Virus record (IMG/VR): IMGVR_UViG_3300042923_000237
Coordinates: 1 to 37,651 of that record
Direction: 5' to 3' (one strand)
From: a virus
DNA: 37,651 nucleotides
Shown here one piece after another: positions 13,258-19,319 of this stretch (positions are counted from its first letter, which is position 1; each line of letters begins with the position of its first letter). Both the position numbers and the translations under genes were made by a program. The notes under the pieces were generated by a model. That model searched no databases. It was not told where the DNA came from and worked only from the letters and a program-made list of their open reading frames with translations.

Positions 13258-13995
13258 TTACTTGGTTATTGGCGTCCTATTACTCAGGAACTTGTTAATA
13301 AAATACTGTTGGCCTTTCCCGGTTACTTTGGTGGTTTTATTGGTCTTTATGCTTCCGTCAGGCTTTACAATGGTGGTTTCCTTAATTTCGAATAGCTCCA
13401 AGTCCATAGCCCTTTGTGTTGGCATGTTGTAGTCATTACCTTGTCTCTTAATCAAGTACCCGTTATTACGGAGCCATTCAAAAAGTCTTATACCTCCAAT
13501 GTCGATACCGTTCTGGCGGAGTAGTTTAGCAAGCTCTCCGACCAAGATTGATGTATGGCTGGCTGCCACCGCATCTGCAAATATTACTTTTGGCTTGTCC
13601 TGCTCTGATTTAATAAGTAATTGAGTATTGACCTCTCTTAAGGATGCTATCTGCTTATCTGCAAATTTTAAGGCCTTGGCATATATCTGCTCCGGTGTGT
13701 TCCATGCCTTTTCCAAATCGATAAAATATGTACGGCATTGTTTTCCTTTTTCTGTCCTCTGCAGCATGCAGATTTCTTTTGCCATATCAATGGAAATGTT
13801 ATAATCAGTGGAGGGCCGTCCTCCGGTACTTTCGCTCATTTTTGAGCTAAAGTCTTTTCCTTCATCAAACCCATATTCAGTCATTCGTGGAAACCAATCT
13901 TTAAAAGCTGTCTTTATTTCTAATGCAGCATGTAAGTCCCTTGCCGATACCGCTGGTATATCGTTTCTGTAATTAATGGGTAAAAGCTCGTTCAA
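13258..13995 (-). CDS. Antirepressor (AntA-like N-terminus, KilAC C-terminus)
   Basis: The protein has 246 aa. Residues about 10-95 (NDIPAVSARDLHAALEIKTAFKDWF..., NISIDMAKEICMLQRTEKG) are the AntA/AntB antirepressor domain. Residues about 135-245 (PKVIFADAVAASHTSILVGELAKLLRQNG, GGIRLFEWLRNNGYL) are the KilAC DNA-binding domain. It would promote lytic growth by acting on the phage repressor or DNA. The TTG at 13995 follows AAGGAGG by 8 bases and is preferred to the ATG at 14025, which lies upstream of that binding site. Confidence 0.88.
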   Translation of the reverse strand: MNELLPINYRNDIPAVSARDLHAALEIKTAFKDWFPRMTEYGFDEGKDFSSKMSESTGGRPSTDYNISIDMAKEICMLQRTEKGKQCRTYFIDLEKAWNTPEQIYAKALKFADKQIASLREVNTQLLIKSEQDKPKVIFADAVAASHTSILVGELAKLLRQNGIDIGGIRLFEWLRNNGYLIKRQGNDYNMPTQRAMDLELFEIKETTIVKPDGSIKTNKTTKVTGKGQQYFINKFLSNRTPITK

Positions 13996-14008
13996 TAACT
14001 TGTCCTCC

Positions 14009-14170
14009 TTATAAATTATTTTCAAAACCTAAAACCCAATTTAATACGTCGATTTGTGCTTGATATTTCATTCTTTGGTTAATGTTTGTCATGCAGGAAT
14101 ACTCCAAGGTGCGTTTTGATTCTTTTTCTAATAACTCAAGCATTTGCTCAATTTCATATTCTGATTTCAT
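14009..14170 (-). CDS. Hypothetical small helical protein (53 aa)
   Basis: The ORF starts at the ATG at 14170 right after GGAGGAGAAGG. The protein begins MKSEYEIEQMLELLEKESKR and ends QIDVLNWVLGFENNL, a helical pattern seen in short phage early proteins. Its stop lies just past the antirepressor's upstream ATG, so the two genes are nearly contiguous. No function is assigned. Confidence 0.65.
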   Translation of the reverse strand: MKSEYEIEQMLELLEKESKRTLEYSCMTNINQRMKYQAQIDVLNWVLGFENNL

Positions 14171-14204
14171 CCTTCTCCTCCTTATGGAATATTATGTTAT
14201 ATTG

Positions 14205-14213
14205 TGGTACAAT
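14205..14213 (+). promoter_or_regulatory. Extended -10 promoter for the plus-strand early ORF
   Basis: TGGTACAAT is a TGn extended -10 element lying 45 bases before the ATG at 14258. There is no good -35 at 17 bp. It is the only plus-directed promoter candidate inside the minus-strand early operon, and it lies upstream of the only plus-strand ORF there. Confidence 0.45.
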
Positions 14214-14257
14214 CTCCTTACAGGCTGACGGGCCGAGTACGAATGAAAGGAGATACT

Positions 14258-14449
14258 ATGACTACAAAAGAACTTGATAAATTACTTAATGATTCTTTAA
14301 TTGACTATTCAAATGAAATTCGTTCCTGCTATAAAGAAGGAAGCAAGGAGCCTGCCACAGAAGGTGATATAGTTGAATTAGCCAGACAAACTTTCTACAC
14401 AATGGATGAATTTAGAAAGAATATCATTAAATACCTCGAATCCAAATAA
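14258..14449 (+). CDS. Small protein antisense to early operon
   Basis: The product has 63 aa (MTTKELDKLLNDSLIDYSNE... ending IIKYLESK), charged and mostly helical. The ATG at 14258 follows AAAGGAG with good spacing. It is the only plus-strand gene within the roughly 12-kb minus-strand early operon, and its stop abuts the stop of the facing gene with no gap. The family is unknown. A role in lysogeny or in opposing early transcription is possible but not shown. Confidence 0.65.
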   Translation: MTTKELDKLLNDSLIDYSNEIRSCYKEGSKEPATEGDIVELARQTFYTMDEFRKNIIKYLESK

Positions 14450-14605
14450 TCACATTGCAGTCGGCTTACGACCGGACCTTTCAACCATTTTTGCTAATCC
14501 CTGTAAGTCGACTTCTCCATATGAAAAAGTAGTTGCAGTTGATTTCTTTTCCAGCTCGTTTATCCTGGCTACTAATGCCTGCCATCTTTTCTTAGTTATG
14601 AACAT
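14450..14605 (-). CDS. Hypothetical small protein (51 aa)
   Basis: The ORF starts at the ATG at 14605 after a strong AAAGGAGG. The protein begins MFITKKRWQALVARINELEKK, a helix with coiled-coil character, and ends GLAKMVERSGRKPTAM. Short proteins with the start KKRWQALVARI...LEKK occur in phage early regions. It converges exactly on the plus-strand ORF (stops at 14449 and 14450). Confidence 0.6.
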   Translation of the reverse strand: MFITKKRWQALVARINELEKKSTATTFSYGEVDLQGLAKMVERSGRKPTAM

Positions 14606-14650
14606 TGGGTTTCCTCCTTTCCGTTTTGGTTATTCAATATGTACTCCTTT

Positions 14651-15316
14651 CTATCCGGCCTGTCCAATATAAGCAATATCCTTAAAGGTATCAAGCCTTG
14701 ACTTGCAGTCTTTGTATATCTCCTTATAATGCCTGTCTGCCATGATTCCAGCATCGATAACATGGAGGATAATATTCTCTACCAATTCCAGGTTGTTAAG
14801 CTGTGATATCGTGGCATCATCACGCTTTTTGATTCCGGTAATGCTGTTTGCCAGCTTGGAATATGTAATATACAGCATGTCAGCGTGTTCACTTCCCTGA
14901 CATTTCGCATAATCAACAAGCTTCTGTATTGTATCCGTCTCGGCCTTTCTGGTTAACTTCCCTTGGTACCGGGTTGCTATCCATTCGCTGGATTGACGCT
15001 CAAGGATGAACCGGCGCATTTCGTAGAACTGGCGGACAAGTTCAATTTTAAATTTTCGTACCTTCTCGGTATTTCTGAGATAAGTCATAAGTAAGGTTGC
15101 TTGCTCTTCATTCAAAAGATAAATTTTTTCTTGATTGGTTCCTCTTTCATATTTAACAGCCCTCATTTCAAATGAGACCTGTCCGAATGTTGAGAAGTCA
15201 TTTTCGTACTTTGTAATTAAAACCTGAATTGCATGGTGTTTATTACCAGTACCATCTGCAATCACCTTACTGTCTGTAAAAACATCGTTTCCAGATAATG
15301 AAACTAAGTTATTCAA
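14651..15316 (-). CDS. Rha family regulatory protein
   Basis: The protein has 221 aa. It starts MNNLVSLSGNDVFTDSKVIADGTG and continues QVLITKYENDFSTFGQVSFEMRAV, then IYLLNEEQATLLMTYLRNTEKVRKFKIELVRQFYEMRRF, the signature of the Rha domain (residues 1-105). The C-terminal half is helical. Rha proteins are phage regulators that affect the host in some phages. The TTG at 15316 follows AAAGGAG. The open frame upstream runs through an operator and is not used. Confidence 0.85.
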   Translation of the reverse strand: MNNLVSLSGNDVFTDSKVIADGTGNKHHAIQVLITKYENDFSTFGQVSFEMRAVKYERGTNQEKIYLLNEEQATLLMTYLRNTEKVRKFKIELVRQFYEMRRFILERQSSEWIATRYQGKLTRKAETDTIQKLVDYAKCQGSEHADMLYITYSKLANSITGIKKRDDATISQLNNLELVENIILHVIDAGIMADRHYKEIYKDCKSRLDTFKDIAYIGQAG

Positions 15317-15346
15317 AAGGTTCTCCTTTCTGGTAAATATGTATTG

Positions 15347-15361
15347 GTGCGTATTACGCAA
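15347..15361. promoter_or_regulatory. Dyad operator A between cro-like gene and rha
   Basis: TGCGTATTACGCA at 15348-15360 is a perfect 13-bp palindrome around a central T, in the 48-base gap between the Cro-like gene and rha. It matches sites at 15643, 17398 and 17476, with half-sites at 15706 and 15739. Such repeats at a switch are usually bound by the CI and Cro proteins. Confidence 0.75.
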
Positions 15362-15364
15362 CTT

Positions 15365-15616
15365 TTAGGATAAAAAAATTTCGTCCATTGTAAGTAGAGG
15401 ATCACCTGCTTTTGCCGCCGCTTTATTCAGAGCTGCCGTTATTATTTTCATTTCATCTAATCTTATTGGGGAGCGCCTATTTATCCTGCTGCTATATCCT
15501 GTAGACGCTGCAGAAGCTTTCAATCCTATCAATTTGCCGAATTGAGCTTGAGTAAAACCATATTTCTTCCGGTAATACTCCAATTTCAATAACTTATCAT
15601 TTTTTAATGTGCTCAA
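15365..15616 (-). CDS. Cro-like HTH protein, first early gene
   Basis: The protein has 83 aa. The helix-turn-helix spans about residues 18-50 (FTQAQFGKLIGLKASAASTGYSSRI), unusual for the insertion SAASTGYSS in the recognition region. It is transcribed from the minus-strand lytic promoter at 15668-15696 and is flanked by operators A and B, so it probably acts as Cro. Because the same operator recurs at attP, it could also act as an Apl/Cox-like excision factor. The TTG start at 15616 follows GGAG. Confidence 0.75.
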   Translation of the reverse strand: MSTLKNDKLLKLEYYRKKYGFTQAQFGKLIGLKASAASTGYSSRINRRSPIRLDEMKIITAALNKAAAKAGDPLLTMDEIFLS

Positions 15617-15642
15617 TTAATCATCTCCTTTCTTTCCTTTGG

Positions 15643-15655
15643 TGCGCTATACGCA
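15643..15655. promoter_or_regulatory. Dyad operator B in lytic leader
   Basis: TGCGCTATACGCA matches the palindrome of site A with two inner changes. It lies a few bases downstream of the predicted start of the lytic promoter (about 15661), where a bound repressor would block elongation or initiation. Confidence 0.7.
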
Positions 15656-15667
15656 ACTGGTACTTAT

Positions 15668-15696
15668 ATACTATACCTTATTTTTGAACTTGTCAA
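15668..15696 (-). promoter_or_regulatory. Lytic (pR-like) promoter
   Basis: On the minus strand TTGACA (15696-15691), a 17-bp spacer and TAGTAT (15673-15668) form a near-consensus promoter driving the Cro-like gene and the early operon. The predicted start is near 15661, just before operator B. It is back to back with the repressor promoter. Confidence 0.75.
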
Positions 15697-15705
15697 CACT
15701 TTTTG

Positions 15706-15751
15706 TTGCGTATTTTATATTTTTATTGTATACTTAGTTGCGTGGTGAACA
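15706..15751 (+). promoter_or_regulatory. Repressor (pCI) promoter with operator half-sites C and D
   Basis: On the plus strand TTGCGT (15706-15711), a 17-bp spacer and TATACT (15729-15734) form a promoter for the CI-like gene and integrase. The -35 is part of operator half-site C (TTGCGTA). A second half-site, TTGCGTG (15738-15744), covers the predicted start, so the repressor would control its own synthesis. Confidence 0.7.
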
Positions 15752-15783
15752 CATTAAAATATGAAAGAGGAGATTTAAAGAAA

Positions 15784-16086
15784 ATGAAAGATATCAAGGA
15801 CAGAATAAAAGAACTACGAGACGAGACAGGACTTACCAGGGCAGAATTGGCACAAAAACTTGAAATAAATAAATCAAGCGTGACAAGATACGAAACCGGA
15901 GAAATGCGTCCTACTCTTGATATTATGATTAAGATTCATAATATTTTCGGAGTTAGTCTTGATTGGCTTGCTGGCCTTGAAACTGGCGAAAACATTCAAT
16001 ATGACATGCTTATTAAGGAATGTGTTGATTCTGGAATCACTAGCGATAAATTAAAAAAGGCAATTGAATTTATTAAGGAGATATAA
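15784..16086 (+). CDS. CI-like XRE repressor (short form)
   Basis: The protein has 100 aa. The XRE helix-turn-helix lies at residues about 6-60 (IKELRDETGLTRAELAQKLEINKSSVTRYETGEMRPTL), followed by a short helical tail (SLDWLAGLETGE..., KLKKAIEFIKEI). It lacks the C-terminal peptidase domain of lambda CI, so inactivation would need an antirepressor such as the AntA/KilAC or Rha product rather than RecA cleavage. The ATG at 15784 follows GAGGAG. The integrase gene begins 2 bases after its stop. Confidence 0.85.
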   Translation: MKDIKDRIKELRDETGLTRAELAQKLEINKSSVTRYETGEMRPTLDIMIKIHNIFGVSLDWLAGLETGENIQYDMLIKECVDSGITSDKLKKAIEFIKEI

Positions 16087-16088
16087 TA

Positions 16089-17291
16089 ATGAAAATATAT
16101 ACTTATCAAATAAAATCCGGTCCTAATAAAGATAGGTGGGCCGGATATATTTTAATAAAGGGTGAAAATGGACAGCGTGACCTAAAGCCAACTAAATATG
16201 GAAAGACTGAAAAAGAAGTACTGATTAAATTAGCTGAGCTTGAGAGAGAAATTGAAAACGGTGAATACATTCCAAGGAATACAGATACTTTTATAGGGTT
16301 TTTAAAAGAGTATCATAAAATATGTGCAGGGTATGATATGTGGAAAGGAAAACCTCGGAAAAATGAAAAAGCTAAATGGCAAGAAACTACATCAGAGCTT
16401 TATAAATTGTATATAGATGTTCATTTTGAAAAATACTTCTCTTCCATGAAGGTTGTAGATATAAAGCCAATGACGTTAGATAAGTTTTATAACCAAAAAT
16501 TAAGTGAAACAAAAATGATATATAAAAAAATAGATGGTGTAAAGCAAAAAGTTGAAGTTCACAAAATGAGTATTAATACTGCTATAAAACTGAATAAGTT
16601 TCTTAAGTCTGCTTTCAATTACGCTATAGATAATGGAATGGTCAAACAAAATCCAGCCGATAAAGTCATACTTGGTAAAAAAACAAAATATGAACCAGTT
16701 ATATATGATAACGAACAATTTTTAAAGCTGCTTGATTATACTAAAAAGAAGTATGATCGAATACCAATAGTTCTTGGTGCCGGAATGGGTTTTCGTAGAG
16801 GTGAGATTTTTGGACTAACATGGGAAGATATAGATTTTGATAAGCAAACTATATCAGTAAATAAAACTAATGTACGCTTCAAAAAAAACATGATAAAATC
16901 CCCTAAAAACGAAACAAGTAACCGTATTATAACCGGGCCCTCTTATGTATTTAAAACCTTAAAAGAATATAAAGAAGAGGTTAAGCCAGTTAATGAAAAA
17001 GAATTTATTCTGAGTGTAACCCCTGCTTATTATTCGCATCGTTTTAATTGGTTGCTGGAAAAGTTTGATTTACCAACTATTCGATTGCATGATCTTAGAC
17101 ACTTTAATGCAGTAATAATGATGAATAATGGAATACCAGATAAAGTTGCTGCTGATAGATTGGGACACGCCACCGTGACAACATTAAGAACAACCTATCA
17201 ACATGTATTAATGGAAATGGATAAAAAAGCTGCGGATAAAATTAATGATGTATTTGAGCCTAAAAAGAAAGTAACAGAGGAAAATAATTAA
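16089..17291 (+). CDS. int: Tyrosine integrase
   Basis: The protein has 400 aa. The N-terminal arm-binding domain (about 1-60) is followed by a core-binding domain (about 65-190) and a catalytic domain. The catalytic residues are R236 in GFRRGE, H334 and R337 in HDLRH, H360 in LGH, and the nucleophile Y370 in TTYQH. It integrates the phage at the tRNA-Leu site that lies 44 bases after its stop. It is co-transcribed with the repressor, so it is made in lysogens. The start follows AAGGAG. Confidence 0.95.
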   Translation: MKIYTYQIKSGPNKDRWAGYILIKGENGQRDLKPTKYGKTEKEVLIKLAELEREIENGEYIPRNTDTFIGFLKEYHKICAGYDMWKGKPRKNEKAKWQETTSELYKLYIDVHFEKYFSSMKVVDIKPMTLDKFYNQKLSETKMIYKKIDGVKQKVEVHKMSINTAIKLNKFLKSAFNYAIDNGMVKQNPADKVILGKKTKYEPVIYDNEQFLKLLDYTKKKYDRIPIVLGAGMGFRRGEIFGLTWEDIDFDKQTISVNKTNVRFKKNMIKSPKNETSNRIITGPSYVFKTLKEYKEEVKPVNEKEFILSVTPAYYSHRFNWLLEKFDLPTIRLHDLRHFNAVIMMNNGIPDKVAADRLGHATVTTLRTTYQHVLMEMDKKAADKINDVFEPKKKVTEENN

Positions 17292-17297
17292 CCCCTG

Positions 17298-17319
17298 TTT
17301 ACTATACTTTTTACTATAT
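17298..17319. repeat. Integrase arm-type repeats, left arm (P)
   Basis: TTTACTATA occurs at 17298-17306 and again, followed by T, at 17310-17319, with starts 12 bp apart between the integrase stop and the att core. Four more copies lie on the other side of the core. Direct repeats of about 9-10 bp on both sides of a core are the usual form of integrase arm sites. Confidence 0.6.
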
Positions 17320-17334
17320 TTTGATTTTAAATAC

Positions 17335-17393
17335 TGCAGTCGACGGGACTTGAACCCGTACGGTCGCAATGACCACTAGATCCTTAGTCTAGC
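17335..17393 (-). other. attP core: 3' part of tRNA-Leu gene
   Basis: The minus strand carries the 3' part of a tRNA-Leu: anticodon stem CTAGA/TCTAG around CTAAGGA (anticodon AAG), long variable arm GGTC/GACC, T arm ACGGG-TTCAAGT-CCCGT, and acceptor 3' strand CGACTGC plus A. The 5' half of the tRNA is absent, so this is not an intact gene. It is the core that restores the host tRNA 3' end on integration. Phage genes on both sides mean the site is attP, not attL or attR. Confidence 0.85.
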
Positions 17394-17397
17394 AAAT

Positions 17398-17488
17398 TGC
17401 GTATAGCGCAACCGTTGATAATGCTACATTTTTGAAATATTACTAATTTTACTATGTATGCATATTACAATATTATGCGTTATACGCA
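17398..17488. promoter_or_regulatory. Dyad operators E and F beside attP
   Basis: TGCGTATAGCGCA (17398-17410) and TGCGTTATACGCA (17476-17488) are 13-bp dyads of the same type as operators A and B in the lysogeny switch, 4 bases from the core end and between the right-arm integrase repeats. No promoter or gene start is near them, so a role in recombination (an excisionase site) is more likely than transcriptional control. Confidence 0.65.
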
Positions 17489-17551
17489 ATCTTTATATTG
17501 CATTTTCAAGTGTATTTACTATATTTCTTTACTATATTTTTGTATAGTAAA
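17448..17551. repeat. Integrase arm-type repeats, right arm (P')
   Basis: TTTACTATG (17448-17456), TTTACTATA (17515-17523 and 17528-17536) and an inverted copy TATAGTAAA (17543-17551) continue the repeat family of the left arm. The last two also form a 9-bp inverted repeat around TTTTTG. Together with the two left copies this gives six candidate integrase arm sites. Confidence 0.55.
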
Positions 17552-17776
17552 AGCAAGGTGCGCCCCAATAGCAATTCCTGTTTTTATACACATTTTTTCC
17601 CTTAAAACGGACAATTCATCCTCATCACATTCTCCGGAATATTCTTTTTTTATGTACTCTTCGCACTTGCTTATTGCTTTCATACATTTTGTGTTTATAT
17701 AGTCTCTCAAATCCTCATCTTCTTCGAAAATATCATAGATTAATTTGTCTACATTAAATTCTTTCCCCTTCTCCAT
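17519..17776 (-). CDS. Small acidic protein, DUF6809-like (tentative)
   Basis: The protein has 85 aa, acidic and helical (MEKGKEFNVDKLIYDIFEED, then CEEYIKKEYSGECDEDELSVL). It ends with CIKTGIAIGAHLAFTIQ, vaguely like the GFRLGA segment of DUF6809 proteins of clostridia. The ATG at 17776 follows GGAG. It has its own promoter (17838-17866), so it is probably expressed from the prophage. Its stop overlaps the right-arm attP repeats. Confidence 0.55.
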   Translation of the reverse strand: MEKGKEFNVDKLIYDIFEEDEDLRDYINTKCMKAISKCEEYIKKEYSGECDEDELSVLREKMCIKTGIAIGAHLAFTIQKYSKEI

Positions 17777-17837
17777 TATAATCTCCATTTCTCAGCCTTT
17801 CACTGTAAGTAAGTTATCTTTCGTGCTACGTAAGTTT

Positions 17838-17866
17838 ATTATAGAACATCAGTTTGTTTTTTGCAA
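17838..17866 (-). promoter_or_regulatory. Promoter of the small acidic gene
   Basis: On the minus strand TTGCAA (17866-17861), a 17-bp spacer and TATAAT (17843-17838) precede the gene at 17776 by about 60 bases. The 310-base gap 17777-18086 otherwise holds only AT-rich sequence and the divergent promoter of the BlaI-like gene. I see no other gene in it. Confidence 0.65.
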
Positions 17867-18020
17867 TACATAATTATCACTCCCCTTAAATAAATTTTAA
17901 CGATTGTTTATCCTATTAGTATCTTACCACTATAGTCATGTAATTTCATTACGTAAATTCTTCCATTTTTGGTATATTATGTATATATTCTTTTTTTTCC
18001 ATATTTGGTATTAATTACCT

Positions 18021-18052
18021 TTGAATTGTTTAAAAATATCTGTTATTATAAC
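18021..18052 (+). promoter_or_regulatory. Promoter and possible operator of BlaI-like gene
   Basis: TTGAAT (18021-18026), a 17-bp spacer and TATTAT (18044-18049) form a promoter. The perfect palindrome GTTATTATAAC (18042-18052) covers the -10, a good position for autorepression by the BlaI-type product, although it is not the TACA/TGTA-type site known for BlaI and MecI. Confidence 0.6.
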
Positions 18053-18086
18053 GACAACAATAGTCAATTACAAAGGAGATGGGGAT

Positions 18087-18440
18087 ATGAAATTATTTGA
18101 TTCTGAGCTAAAAGTTATGAATGTATTGTGGAGAGAGGGTGATTTACGAGCAGGGAAAATAGCAAAAATATTGAAGGATGAAGTTAACTGGAATCGTAAT
18201 ACCTCATATACCGTAATCAAGAAATGTGTTGAAAAAGGTGCCATTGAAAGATATGGTGTAAAGTTTATGTGTAGGGCTATTGTAAGCAGAGAAGAAGCGC
18301 AGCAATACGAAACAAATGAGCTGGTAGAAAAAATGTTTGAAGGGTCTTACGAAAAGTTTTTTGCAGCATTTTTAAATGAGGGATATTTAACCGATGAAGA
18401 AATTGAACGTTTAAAAAAAATCGTAGATGATGGGAAATAA
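18087..18440 (+). CDS. Orphan BlaI/MecI/CopY-type repressor
   Basis: The protein has 117 aa. The winged helix spans about 1-75 (LKVMNVLWREGDLRAGKIAKIL, NRNTSYTVIKKCVEKGAIER), followed by a helical dimerisation tail (EAQQYETNELVEKMFEGSYEKFFAAFLNEG). The family represses beta-lactamase or copper genes and is normally inactivated by a BlaR1-type sensor protease. No BlaR1 or beta-lactamase gene is here. It sits as cargo next to attP with its own promoter and terminator, so it may act on host genes in the lysogen. The ATG at 18087 follows AAAGGAG. Confidence 0.85.
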   Translation: MKLFDSELKVMNVLWREGDLRAGKIAKILKDEVNWNRNTSYTVIKKCVEKGAIERYGVKFMCRAIVSREEAQQYETNELVEKMFEGSYEKFFAAFLNEGYLTDEEIERLKKIVDDGK

Positions 18441-18474
18441 ATACTATAAATTTTATTGAGAGCAAGAAGAGGGG

Positions 18475-18509
18475 AAAATACCTGGTCTATTATGGGCTGG
18501 GTATTTTTT
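18475..18509 (+). terminator. Terminator after BlaI-like gene
   Basis: AAAATACCTGG pairs with CTGGGTATTTT (11 bp, two G-U pairs valid only in the plus-strand RNA) around an 11-base loop, followed by further T residues. It lies 34 bases after the gene's stop. Confidence 0.8.
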
Positions 18510-18512
18510 ATA

Positions 18513-18541
18513 TTGACAAAATAGTCCAAATATCCCATACT
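18513..18541 (+). promoter_or_regulatory. Promoter of zinc-ribbon membrane protein gene
   Basis: TTGACA (18513-18518), a 17-bp spacer and CATACT (18536-18541) lie directly after the BlaI-type terminator and 32 bases before the ATG at 18573. The perfect -35 suggests transcription from the prophage. Confidence 0.6.
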
Positions 18542-18572
18542 ATAGGTAAATAATTACATGGGAGGGTATTTT

Positions 18573-19061
18573 ATGGCACTCATTACTTGTCAGGAATGTG
18601 GCAAAGAAATATCGGATAAAGCAGATAAATGTCCAAATTGCGGATCACCAATACCATACAAATCAGAAACACCTATTAAGGCGGAAGTCAGTACTCATAA
18701 AGGATTTTGGTCTGCCGGAAGATTATCAATCGGTATAATATCTATTATTCTTTTTGTGCTTGTTTCTTTTCAGTCATGTGCTGCGGGATTAAGTAATGCG
18801 CTAGAGGAGAATAAGTCTACATCAGGAAGTAGCGGATTTGCATTTTCTCTTTTTATATTGATAGCAGGTATCGTTGGTATATGCACCAGAAATTCTAAGG
18901 GAAAAGTAGGTACGTTTATTACAACTGCTTTATATTGGTTTGCCACGATATGTACAATAGGAACAGGCGATACATATCCAGACCTTCCAATATGGGGAGG
19001 AATAGCTTTTGTTTTTGGCGCTGTATTCCTTTTTTGTGGTATTAAAACAAAGAAAGCATGA
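18573..19061 (+). CDS. Zinc-ribbon protein with four membrane segments
   Basis: The protein has 162 aa. Residues 5-28 hold a zinc ribbon (CQECG, CPNCGSPIP). Four hydrophobic segments follow: about 45-68 (LSIGIISIILFVLVSFQSC), 85-105 (FAFSLFILIAGIVGIC), 110-130 (FITTALYWFATICTIG) and 138-158 (IWGGIAFVFGAVFLFCGI). The architecture resembles zinc-ribbon membrane proteins widespread in Firmicutes and often carried as cargo. A role in superinfection exclusion is possible but unproven. The ATG at 18573 follows GGGAGG. Confidence 0.8.
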   Translation: MALITCQECGKEISDKADKCPNCGSPIPYKSETPIKAEVSTHKGFWSAGRLSIGIISIILFVLVSFQSCAAGLSNALEENKSTSGSSGFAFSLFILIAGIVGICTRNSKGKVGTFITTALYWFATICTIGTGDTYPDLPIWGGIAFVFGAVFLFCGIKTKKA

Positions 19062-19150
19062 CATATTGACATATTATGTATATTGTGTTAACCTATTTAA
19101 GTCGATCGAGTTAGATTAAGTGTTTAAGCAATAAATAAACATCCCCATTT

Positions 19151-19180
19151 CCCCAGGTTACGTAAGCCTGGGGATTTTTC
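19151..19180 (+). terminator. Terminator after membrane protein gene
   Basis: CCCCAGG pairs with CCTGGGG around TTACGTAAG and is followed by ATTTTT. It ends the unit of the zinc-ribbon gene. The rest of the 258-base gap 19062-19319 holds the promoter and operators of the next gene, and I see no ORF in it. Confidence 0.85.
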
Positions 19181-19246
19181 TGTTATTGCTGCTCTCTGGA
19201 TATCTTTTCTTATTTTTACATAAACGAAAAATATTGATAAAAACTA

Positions 19247-19299
19247 TTGACAACGTTTCCGTTGCATGATATTCTTATATTATAAACAACGCAACGTTG
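19247..19299 (+). promoter_or_regulatory. Promoter with two CAACG/CGTTG operators
   Basis: TTGACA (19247-19252), a 17-bp spacer and TATTCT (19270-19275) form the promoter of the gene at 19320. Two inverted repeats flank the -10: CAACG-N4-CGTTG at 19251-19264, overlapping the -35, and CAACG-N3-CGTTG at 19287-19299, over the start region. Paired sites at these positions are typical of repression, perhaps by the HTH product itself. Confidence 0.7.
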
Positions 19300-19319
19300 A
19301 ATGAGGAGGTTTAACTAAC

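Noticed and set aside
17335-17415. tRNA-Leu gene in the phage
   Set aside because: Only the anticodon arm to the 3' end is present. The sequence before the anticodon stem does not form a D arm or acceptor 5' strand, so it is an att core and not a working tRNA.
17880-17900. Protospacer for a mini-array spacer at TTAAATAAA
   Set aside because: The match to the spacer seed is only 9 bases in AT-rich DNA, which is expected by chance in a window of this size.
19062-19150. Small RNA gene starting at TTGACA near 19075
   Set aside because: A -35-like hexamer is present, but the sequence 17 bp later (TAACCT) is a poor -10, so no start can be supported.
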